Shown one piece after another: positions 1-5,462 of a stretch of DNA of 7,939 nt. Source of the DNA: JBIOJM01 sp044450785 (GTDB lineage Bacteria > Planctomycetota > Planctomycetia > Isosphaerales > Isosphaeraceae); contig JBIOJM010000417.1 of the NCBI GenBank assembly GCA_044450785.1, positions 1 through 7,939 of the forward strand, written 5' to 3'. A model generated the notes under the pieces. The model ran no database searches. It was not told where the DNA came from and saw only the letters and a program-made list of their open reading frames with translations. The position numbers and the translations under genes were made by a program. Numbering within the stretch: the first letter of the stretch is position 1; each line of letters opens with the position of its first letter.

Positions 1-578
1 AAATAATATAATCGCCTGATGTGTACTATTGTTGATTAATATATTACGCTTGTTTTGGGTCTAGCTTGCGGCGCCCTGCGATACCAGCGGATGGACGAAG
101 AAAGGTCCGCGGTGCAACGAGTCACGAACGGTCGTCGGACCGGGTTCTGTCCGAGACGCGAATAACCCTGGCGGTCACCGTCGGCGAGGCTTTCAATGAG
201 ACCGACTCGTCTTAAGAGAAGGGGCCTTCCTCCGCCGATCGCCTGAACAAATCGCAACGTCCGGAAGCGTCATATGCTTCCGATCAAGGCGGGGTTGATT
301 ATTTCCAACAGAATGCGAGCAAGTTACTCGATCCACCATAGGATTGCTCGGTTTTTGCGCCAGAACCACGGAACGAGAGCCGCACACTGATTGGACCCCG
401 CGTTGCAGGCCAGGAAACTGTACAGGCAGGGCGAAATGTCTCTCCGACCCCGTGTTCGTAGCCGTAAGTAACTGTTTCGTGATGGCCTACGAGATGCTCA
501 CAACGACGACGAACCTGTCCCTTGTCCATGGATCGCCGCCCCGTTTCGCAGTAGCGCGGTCGTGGCACGCAAGTATCG
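1..578. other. Non-coding stretch downstream of the DUF1559 gene
   Basis: I find no supportable gene here. The open frames on both strands are short (under 90 codons), lack a convincing Shine-Dalgarno sequence, and give Arg/Ser/Cys-rich translations with no recognisable motif. The first 60 bases are strongly AT-rich, including a TATAAT at 7-12 on the plus strand whose -35 region would fall at or beyond the window edge. I see no tRNA, no CRISPR-like repetition and no clear hairpin-plus-T-run terminator for the gene ending at 579. The region could be plain intergenic DNA or decayed mobile DNA; the sequence alone does not decide. Confidence 0.6.
262..282. repeat. Short perfect inverted repeat (7-bp arms, 7-base loop)
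   Basis: CGGAAGC at 262-268 is the exact reverse complement of GCTTCCG at 276-282, with a 7-base spacer. No T-run follows on either strand, so it does not look like an intrinsic terminator. It lies about 300 bases past the stop of the DUF1559 gene. It could be an operator-like dyad, an RNA hairpin, or chance. Confidence 0.3.
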
Positions 579-1643
579 TCAATACGCGTCGCCGCTGACC
601 ACTTCGCCGCTGGCGCGGGTCCAGAGCGCCTGCCAGACGCCTGCCGGTGGGGTGTGCTCCCAGTAACCCCCTGGATTATGAATTGCGCCTACGGGAACCC
701 CGGATTCTGGGTCCGAGGGCCATGTGTTGACGGTGTCCCCGATAAAGCGCACCGATCCGTCGCCCATGAGGACGTTGAGGCCGCCGGGGTGGAGGCTCGA
801 CGCCCCTGAAGGAAACGGAGAATCGACCTTCCGGAAGGCGTTGGGGGGGAAAAAGCTAGTAGTCAAAGTGTCCTGCAAACTGCCGGTATAATACCACCCG
901 CACCGTCCGTAGAGTGTTTCGCCCCACTCGCGCATCGGAGCCGTTGCTCGCTCGGCGACGAAGGCCGTCTGGCCAAGCCCGTCACGGACTGACGCGAGGC
1001 TGACGGGCGCGATGCCGAAGGGGCCGTTGAGTTGCGTGATCGCCCTCGGGTCTACCCTGCATCCGTGATCAACGGTCGGCTCGGCCGCGACGAAAAATGA
1101 GCCGAGACATGCTCCATAGCTCGCGAACACCGCATCCAGGTGCTCTCCGGGATCGGCCAAGCCACGCTGGATTAGGCCCTCCATCGCCACCGGCCGGGCG
1201 TGGCCCGACCCGGGGTCGCTGGGGCACGCGTACGCCGAGACAGCGACCGGATGGATCGTGCGGTTCTCGCGGCTTTCGATGTTCAGCGCCTGGTTGATGC
1301 TATTGTAAAGGGCCGACTGCTCCACTCCGGGAAGGATCAGCACCAGAAAGCTTTTGTCGACCAGGGCCGGTCCGCAAGGCGGGTTAAGCCCGGCGTAACG
1401 CGGATCAAAGTTCTTCATCCAGCCGGGCGGCAGACAGCCATGCGAGTCGTGGTAACTGTGTATGGCCAGGCCCATCTGGCTGAGATTACTGGCGCACTGG
1501 GATTTGCGAGCGGCCTCCCGGGCGGATTGAACCGCCGGCAATAGCAGGCCGGCGAGGATTCCAATGATGGCAATCACTACAACGAGCTCAATCAGTGTAA
1601 ACGCACGAGCAGAAACCGCGACCGATCGGGTGGTAATGACCAT
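579..1643 (-). CDS. DUF1559 domain protein with prepilin-type N-terminus (pseudopilin-like)
   Basis: This 354-residue protein is a typical planctomycete DUF1559 member. The N-terminus carries a type IV prepilin signal: a short basic/polar leader, likely cleavage between Ala14 and Phe15 in an 'AFTLIEL' context, Glu at mature position 5, and a hydrophobic helix to about residue 37. It is followed by 'PAVQSAREAARKSQC' and 'SNLSQMGLAIHSYHD', close to the family consensus. A 'YACPSDP' element sits at 138-144. The H-X9-DG signature runs from His285 to Asp295-Gly296 and leads into 'SVRFI'. The C-terminus (VWQAL..., ending GDAY) is also typical. Length is normal for the family. The start has a GGTGAGG-like ribosome site at 1649-1655, 5 bases from the ATG, and the upstream gene ends 22 bases before it, which suggests co-transcription. 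The family is thought to be membrane-anchored and surface-exposed; its exact role is unknown. The -1 residue is Ala, where classical prepilins have Gly. Confidence 0.95.
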   Translation of the reverse strand: MVITTRSVAVSARAFTLIELVVVIAIIGILAGLLLPAVQSAREAARKSQCASNLSQMGLAIHSYHDSHGCLPPGWMKNFDPRYAGLNPPCGPALVDKSFLVLILPGVEQSALYNSINQALNIESRENRTIHPVAVSAYACPSDPGSGHARPVAMEGLIQRGLADPGEHLDAVFASYGACLGSFFVAAEPTVDHGCRVDPRAITQLNGPFGIAPVSLASVRDGLGQTAFVAERATAPMREWGETLYGRCGWYYTGSLQDTLTTSFFPPNAFRKVDSPFPSGASSLHPGGLNVLMGDGSVRFIGDTVNTWPSDPESGVPVGAIHNPGGYWEHTPPAGVWQALWTRASGEVVSGDAY

Positions 1644-1665
1644 GGGAGCCTCACCGAGCTAGACT

Positions 1666-2799
1666 CTATTTGGAACCAACGATGATCGAGATGGGCACGC
1701 GTATTCTTTCACCCGCCTGACCAATTTGGAAGATTACCATTTGGTCCTTCCGACCGCCTCGTTCTGGCAGCCGGCAAGTGATCCGGAATCGCCGCGTTCC
1801 GTCCGCGAGCCCGCCCATTTCGGCCACAGCGAGGCCTTCAGGCACGTCGACGGGTCGCAGATCTCGGAACTGAGGGCGATGATACCGATACACCAACGTT
1901 CGGGAGGCCGTCGCGCCGGGCCGTGCGTCGTGGACGAGGATCTGGGACGGACTGAACTCATAGTCGGGAAGGACGCGGCCGTGCAGTCGGACCTTCGCAG
2001 GTTTGGCCGGGCGATAGGCCGGCGTGATCGTGATCGTTTCGTCGAAGACATTCGTCGCCGGCGGGATCGAGTAGGTGATCGTCAACTCGCGCCTTTTGCG
2101 CACGTCCAGCCCGCGGATCAGACTCGTCCCATCCGCTGGCGCGAGATCGAACCGCATGCGGGGCCCCGCCGTTGACGTGATCTCGGCAATGGCGAGTCCG
2201 TCGCCGGGCCATTGATCGGCGAGGACAACCGTTCTCACAATCGGTGAATCACTTTCATCCTGACGCACGTCGAGCCACAGCTCGTCCGGCAGAGGAAGGA
2301 TCGACGACATAATCTGTCCCCGAATGACCAGCAGTGCGGGTGCGATCGGCTCGCCTGAGGCCATCACGCCCCGGGCCAGGATCTCCATCGTCACATAGCC
2401 GGTCTTGCCGTCGGTCGCGACCTCGACCTTCAGGGGCATCTTTTCTCCTGGATGCAACGTAACGGGGAAACTGAACTCACCATCTCCGCCGAAAGTCAGG
2501 CACCCGCAGCTTCTCGGAAGCTCCGTGACGAGAACGGAGGCCCGGGACGTGTTCGCAACGGCGACGTCGAACCTCAGCCGATCACCCGAAAACACAGGTT
2601 CTGCGCCAAAATCCATGGTCTGGGGCACGAACTCAATTACCCTTGGTCCAAGCGGCACGACGGGGGAGTGGGCTACCGCGGGCTTCGGGCGGCGGCCGGG
2701 CGCGCGCGCGCTCCGATGATACCAGTGAGTACCAAGCAGGCCCGCGACGAATGAGACCGCCAGGGCTGCACCGAGACAGACGGCACGCTTCCGCGCCAT
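1666..2799 (-). CDS. Membrane-anchored protein with DUF1573-like N-terminal domain and two further Ig-like segments
   Basis: The protein is about 377 residues. An N-terminal anchor or uncleaved signal (basic MARKR, then a hydrophobic run to about residue 24) is followed by a Pro/Arg/Ala-rich linker, so the body is probably periplasmic. Residues about 55-162 look like DUF1573: 'FVPQTMDFG', a beta-rich stretch, then 'SCGCL' (Cys98, Cys100) and 'LHPGEKMPLKVEV'. Two more beta-rich stretches of about 100 residues follow (about 166-276 and 281-375), each opening with a 'P..L.LDVR' or 'FSPSQILV' strand and ending in a strand such as 'VRLHGRV' or 'IRVPISIIV'; I read them as Ig-like repeats by inference. 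The open frame extends 68-69 codons upstream into the neighbouring gene, but a GGGAGG site sits just before two adjacent ATGs (2802 and 2799). I chose 2799 for its 6-base spacing; 2802 would add one Met. The gene lies 65 bases after the upstream gene and 22 before the DUF1559 gene. DUF1573 function is not established. Confidence 0.8.
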   Translation of the reverse strand: MARKRAVCLGAALAVSFVAGLLGTHWYHRSARAPGRRPKPAVAHSPVVPLGPRVIEFVPQTMDFGAEPVFSGDRLRFDVAVANTSRASVLVTELPRSCGCLTFGGDGEFSFPVTLHPGEKMPLKVEVATDGKTGYVTMEILARGVMASGEPIAPALLVIRGQIMSSILPLPDELWLDVRQDESDSPIVRTVVLADQWPGDGLAIAEITSTAGPRMRFDLAPADGTSLIRGLDVRKRRELTITYSIPPATNVFDETITITPAYRPAKPAKVRLHGRVLPDYEFSPSQILVHDARPGATASRTLVYRYHRPQFRDLRPVDVPEGLAVAEMGGLADGTRRFRITCRLPERGGRKDQMVIFQIGQAGERIRVPISIIVGSK

Positions 2800-2805
2800 C
2801 ATGAG

Positions 2806-2811
2806 CCTCCC
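2806..2811 (-). promoter_or_regulatory. Ribosome binding site deciding the start at 2799/2802
   Basis: GGGAGG on the minus strand lies 6 bases before the ATG at 2799 and 3 bases before the ATG at 2802. The longest open frame would start at 3006 inside the preceding gene and begin with an Arg-rich stretch. The internal start gives a clean basic-plus-hydrophobic export signal. Confidence 0.7.
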
Positions 2812-2864
2812 GAGACAATGATAGAGCAGCGGACGAACTGTGAGCCCCTGTCGTGCCTTCGGCC

Positions 2865-3941
2865 TTACCGACGGCGGGAGCGAGCGCGGACCACGACGAT
2901 CGCCGCGACGGCGACGGCGACGGTCGCGCCTCCCATCACCAGCGACCACGGGAAGCGACCCGCCGATCGCGCGCGCTGCGCCTTTGCAACCCGAGCAAGC
3001 CACCACTTGCGTTGCTCTGCGGCCCTGTCAAACGTAAGGCGCGGCTTGTCGCCTGGTCCCCAATAATGGATCTTGCCGGACCGTTGATCGACCACAGGGA
3101 GCCAATCCGGAAACTTTGGCTCTAGCGCATCCGGACTCAACGCCTCGTTGCAGGAGACAATCTTGACTTCTCTGCGAATCTTGACGACGACACCGTTCGC
3201 TTCGTACTCCTGGCCGACGACCAAGGCCGGGAGAAAAATCCCGTCGCCGCAGTCCTGGAATGCCTCGACCTCCAGGAACCCCGTTGGTTTCGGTTTCGCC
3301 CGCGGGCTCGAAATTGTCTCCACTCTTCGAATCATGAAATTCGCCGTGGGATCGACCGCGATATTGAAGGCGACGTCTGGCCGCTTCACTTCGATTTCGT
3401 AGCAATGACGATTGGAAGCCGAGGGCGTCGCGACCAGCTTGGCCGACGATGACGCGATAAGTTCGCGCAACGACCACGATCCGTTACCGAAACCGATGTC
3501 AAGAAGTAGCTGGAGCCTTGGAAGGGAAGTCATCCGCCTTGGACCAAGAACCCTCGGTCCTAATGTTCCATAAGCCCGCGAGAGTGTGATCTCGCCCAGT
3601 TGCGGCGGTTGAGCCGGATCGTACCCGACGACTGACTTGGAGCCCTGGGGACCATTGGATTCGTCCCGGTAGCCCATCCTGTCGCCTTCGTCAGTCCGTG
3701 GCAGAGTCACTCGATCGAAAGTCACGCGTTCGCTGTCGCCTTGCACCCGGTAAATGATGCGATCGGTCTCCGCCAACGGCTCGCCCGCATTCGATTCGAA
3801 GCACCGAAGATCCAGGACCACCGATTGGATGGCGGAGACCGAAGCTGAATTGGCCCGAGCGAGTTCGTCCAAGCTCAACGAATGGTCAGAGCGCGGGAAA
3901 CCGACCTGAGATGCCACGATCGCGAAGAAAAGGTGGACCAT
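2865..3941 (-). CDS. Unrecognised exported protein with C-terminal membrane anchor and Arg-rich tail
   Basis: The predicted protein has 358 residues. The start at 3941 is preferred over one 30 codons upstream because it begins with a hydrophobic signal-like stretch (MVHLFFAIVA...) and a GGGAGGG-like site lies about 10 bases before it (3952-3958). The signal is short and its cleavage site unclear. The body is mixed alpha/beta. 'YEIEVKRPDVAFNIAVDP' (about 181-198), 'MIRRVETI' and 'GFLEVEAFQDCGDGIFLPALV' resemble the strand pattern of planctomycete proteins related to LolA/outer-membrane lipoprotein-sorting proteins; this is a weak impression, not an identification. A segment near 278-304 ('FPDWLPVVDQRSGKIHYWG', then KPRLTF) recalls C-terminal tails I associate with such planctomycete proteins. 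A hydrophobic helix (about 330-351) ends in RARSRRR, giving a C-terminal anchor with a positive cytoplasmic end. It lies 190 bases after the Cys-rich gene and 65 before the next one. Confidence 0.78.
   Translation of the reverse strand: MVHLFFAIVASQVGFPRSDHSLSLDELARANSASVSAIQSVVLDLRCFESNAGEPLAETDRIIYRVQGDSERVTFDRVTLPRTDEGDRMGYRDESNGPQGSKSVVGYDPAQPPQLGEITLSRAYGTLGPRVLGPRRMTSLPRLQLLLDIGFGNGSWSLRELIASSSAKLVATPSASNRHCYEIEVKRPDVAFNIAVDPTANFMIRRVETISSPRAKPKPTGFLEVEAFQDCGDGIFLPALVVGQEYEANGVVVKIRREVKIVSCNEALSPDALEPKFPDWLPVVDQRSGKIHYWGPGDKPRLTFDRAAEQRKWWLARVAKAQRARSAGRFPWSLVMGGATVAVAVAAIVVVRARSRRR
2905..2922. repeat. Three tandem GCGACG hexamers inside the C-terminal anchor
   Basis: Three exact copies of GCGACG (plus-strand reading) encode alternating Ala and Val in the C-terminal membrane helix of the 2865-3941 protein. 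Gain or loss of a unit would lengthen or shorten the helix by two residues without changing frame. It may simply reflect GC-rich codon choice for an Ala/Val helix. Confidence 0.5.
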
Positions 3942-4059
3942 GTCTCCCAAACCCTCCCGCGTGGGCTCGGTTATCCACTGCACAACTCGTTCATATCCGA
4001 GGATTTTGACGCGCCACCCGCATCGAACCACCAGCCCTTCGCGGTGGATGGCATGGTAG

Positions 4060-4078
4060 CCGCGGTCTGGACCCGCGG
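4060..4078. repeat. Short dyad between the Cys-rich gene and the next gene
   Basis: CCGCGG at 4060-4065 recurs at 4073-4078. It is self-complementary, so the two copies can pair around a 7-base loop. The dyad lies in the 190-base gap between the Cys-rich gene and the 2865-3941 gene. It could form an RNA hairpin that attenuates read-through or protects the upstream message, but no T-run follows and the stem is only 6 bp. Confidence 0.25.
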
Positions 4079-4131
4079 TGCCCCGGACTCTAGGGCCGCG
4101 ACTACCGCCTCACTCCGCATCCGCCAAGTTA

Positions 4132-4437
4132 TTAGCATCCGGATGCGCTGAAGGCTGAGGGTGGACAAAAGCAGATCCGGAACTGCGAAGTGCTGCCCAT
4201 GCACCCCGCTGTGTTCACTGTGAAGCAATACCACGGAGCCGTGAGGCACACCGACCACGCGCCCGTACCGTTGAGCGTGCAATCCGGATTCGTCGGACAG
4301 GTCGTTCCCGCCGTGCATACGCCAGTGGGCGGAGACGCACAAAAGGTGCCGACGAACTGGGCCGATACACCCTTCCACCCGAGTAAGAACGTCACGGCTG
4401 CCATGGCGACCACGAGCCTCTTCATTTCGCGGTTCAT
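4132..4437 (-). CDS. Small secreted cysteine-rich protein, function unknown
   Basis: The 101-residue product has a textbook signal peptide: MNREMKR, a hydrophobic core (VVAMAAVTFLLGW), and a signal peptidase I site VSA|QF after residue 26. The mature part is about 75 residues with ten cysteines (33, 41, 47, 53, 64, 71, 79, 89, 91 and the C-terminal residue 101), rich in Thr, Gly, Ser and Pro and poor in charged residues. An even number of cysteines in a small exported protein suggests up to five disulfides, by inference. I do not recognise the family. The frame is open a further 94 codons upstream to an ATG overlapping the previous stop, but that extension is Arg/Ser-rich and would bury the signal peptide. 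An AGGAGG 9 bases before 4437 fixes the start. It sits between the two C-X-C genes of the cassette, 278 bases after the first. Possible roles are a wall-bound structural peptide or a secreted effector; none is proven. Confidence 0.82.
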   Translation of the reverse strand: MNREMKRLVVAMAAVTFLLGWKGVSAQFVGTFCASPPTGVCTAGTTCPTNPDCTLNGTGAWSVCLTAPWYCFTVNTAGCMGSTSQFRICFCPPSAFSASGC

Positions 4438-4446
4438 GCGTACAAC

Positions 4447-4452
4447 CCTCCT
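4447..4452 (-). promoter_or_regulatory. Strong Shine-Dalgarno for the Cys-rich protein
   Basis: A perfect AGGAGG on the minus strand ends 9 bases before the ATG at 4437. It supports this start over the longer frame from 4719 and over the Met four codons downstream (4425), which would be 21 bases away. Confidence 0.8.
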
Positions 4453-4715
4453 ATCGTTGTTACCGAACGGTGAATCCACCCGACGTCTCGGCACAGATTT
4501 CTGAGCGCGATCAAACGAGGCACTTCGCTCGGAGGCATTACCAGGGCACGTGCCTACGCGAGCGACAAACAGAGCGGGAAACCTGACCCGCCCGAGCCAT
4601 TTTCGCGAGCCCCGAGATGGATGCCTTCGGGCGCTATGGCTCCAATGCGCCTCCCTTGGAATGCTGGCGCGATATCGTGAGCGCCTCGAAGCCCGCCGGG
4701 ATCGACCTTCCAGTG

Positions 4716-5228
4716 TCATGCCGGTGGACGCCGCGCGCCTTCCTCCTTCCGCGTTTCCGCTTGGATGTGGAGATCGACCCGGGTTCGGAAAGCGGCATTG
4801 CCCACACCGTCGTATCCTACGACATTAATAGCCAAGTCGCCTTGGAAATCGCGCTCCGCGGAGTGGTCGAATTCAAACGTCAGAGCGTCCGCCTCACCCG
4901 CGCCGATCTCAAACGCGTTCGGGTGAATTCGGAGGCAAGGACAACTCGCCTCAATGCGGTTCACCGTCACCGGTTGTCTGCCCCGATTGCGCAACGTGAC
5001 AGTCGACCGCACTGATCGGCCAGCGGTCAACACGCCCAGCGAGACCGGATTAGGGCTGATCTCGAGCGGAAATTGCCGTGCGTCCGAGCCCGCTGGATTC
5101 AAGGGGGGGGGGTATGATTTGATGTCGGGGACGAGGGTGGAAAGGACGAAAGGGATCGTAACGAACGCCGTCGCCACGAGGAGCGAGACCGGAAAACGTG
5201 TGCGATATGCCTCACTCGGCGCACCCAT
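4716..5228 (-). CDS. Membrane-anchored DUF1573-like protein with Cys-X-Cys motif
   Basis: The protein is 170 residues. It has one N-terminal hydrophobic helix (about 12-34), a Pro-rich linker (SYPPPLNP), and a single Ig-like domain (about 53-156). The domain follows the DUF1573 pattern: a strand 'LEISPNPVSLGVL', then 'VTLRNRGRQPVTVNRIEASCPCL' split by a turn, with Cys96 and Cys98, then 'FEIGAGEADALTFEFD'. Most family members I know have SCGC or similar; here it is SCPC. The topology implies a periplasmic or surface domain anchored in the cytoplasmic membrane. The start is supported by GGAGGG at 5237-5242, 8 bases upstream, and by a candidate promoter further up. It is the first gene of the five-gene cassette. 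Its TGA stop overlaps an ATG at 4717-4719 that I do not think is used. The linker is encoded by a run of ten cytosines, a possible slippage site. DUF1573 has no established biochemical function. Confidence 0.85.
   Translation of the reverse strand: MGAPSEAYRTRFPVSLLVATAFVTIPFVLSTLVPDIKSYPPPLNPAGSDARQFPLEISPNPVSLGVLTAGRSVRSTVTLRNRGRQPVTVNRIEASCPCLRIHPNAFEIGAGEADALTFEFDHSAERDFQGDLAINVVGYDGVGNAAFRTRVDLHIQAETRKEEGARRPPA
5103..5112. repeat. Ten-base homopolymer (G10 on plus, C10 in the coding strand)
   Basis: Ten consecutive G on the plus strand read as C10 within the DUF1573 gene: the third base of Tyr39 plus three CCC codons for Pro40-42. The tract lies just after the membrane anchor, so a one-base slip would truncate the protein before its Ig-like domain. 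It is the longest homopolymer I see in the window. Confidence 0.8.
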
Positions 5229-5272
5229 CCCGGCGGCCCTCCATCGAAATCAATCGGAATCCTGACGTATGG

Positions 5273-5302
5273 ATAGTGTCGAATCGCCAAACGCGCTGTC
5301 AA
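5273..5302 (-). promoter_or_regulatory. Candidate sigma70-type promoter for the envelope cassette
   Basis: On the minus strand a perfect TTGACA (-35) occupies 5302-5297, and an 18-base spacer leads to CACTAT at 5278-5273, a weak -10 (three of six consensus bases). Predicted transcription would start near 5266, leaving a leader of about 40 bases with the ribosome site of the DUF1573 gene. Its location just after the candidate uvrA terminator fits. The poor -10 keeps confidence low. Confidence 0.4.
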
Positions 5303-5324
5303 CCCCAAATTCGCTTTATTTTGC

Positions 5325-5351
5325 AAAAAAACTCGGAATTCCCGGAATTCC
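5325..5351 (-). terminator. Candidate intrinsic terminator of uvrA
   Basis: Read on the minus strand, 5351-5345 (GGAATTC) pairs with 5341-5335 (GAATTCC) around a three-base loop. Three bases (GAG) follow, then seven T (5331-5325). Stem, tight loop and T-run are all present about 110 bases after the uvrA stop. The stem is only moderately GC-rich, and it is built from a repeat that may have another origin. Confidence 0.5.
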
Positions 5352-5358
5352 CGGAATT
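5334..5358. repeat. Tandem CGGAATTCC repeat (two full units and a partial third)
   Basis: Units lie at 5334-5342, 5343-5351 and 5352-5358 (partial, CGGAATT). Each contains the palindrome GGAATTCC or GGAATT. The adjoining minus-strand sequence (about 5303-5331) would translate in one frame as 'LQNKANLG'. Peptides of the QNKAN type recur as spurious ORFs in planctomycete genomes, from memory, which suggests a dispersed non-coding repeat rather than a gene. Confidence 0.55.
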
Positions 5359-5462
5359 GAACTAAACCGCTTCGCGGTGGGCCTGAGAGACCCCCTCCGC
5401 TTTCAACGGCCCTCGCCACGCACCGCCATTCGACACCTCATTGACCCCAGCCACGTCGCCGG

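Noticed and set aside
299..598. Overlapping open frames of 84-89 codons on both strands in the left non-coding region.
   Set aside because: No ribosome site, no recognisable motif, and translations of irregular composition.
2865..2960. PEP-CTERM/exosortase or LPXTG/sortase sorting signal at the C-terminus of the 2865-3941 protein.
   Set aside because: The helix and Arg cluster are present but neither a PEP nor an LPXTG-like motif precedes them, and no exosortase or sortase gene is in the window.
2800..3006. A longer version of the 1666-2799 gene starting at 3006 inside the preceding gene.
   Set aside because: It would overlap the neighbour by about 140 bases and add a low-complexity Arg/Gly-rich stretch. 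The ATG pair at 2799/2802 has a Shine-Dalgarno and yields a normal export signal.
3942..4031. A start for the 2865-3941 gene 30 codons further upstream.
   Set aside because: The upstream stretch is not signal-like, and the internal ATG is followed by a hydrophobic signal and preceded by a GGGAGGG-like site. The call is less certain than for the other genes.
4438..4719. A longer 195-codon version of the Cys-rich gene starting at 4719, overlapping the DUF1573 stop as ATGA, which would suggest translational coupling.
   Set aside because: The extra 94 residues are Arg/Ser-rich and would put a clear signal peptide in the middle of the protein. A perfect AGGAGG stands before the internal ATG at 4437.
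5099..5419. A 106-codon minus-strand frame containing 'FLQNKANLG' and repeated 'FREFREFRVF'.
   Set aside because: It runs through the intergenic repeat and into the DUF1573 gene in another frame. The repetitive part is only the translated GGAATTCC repeat.
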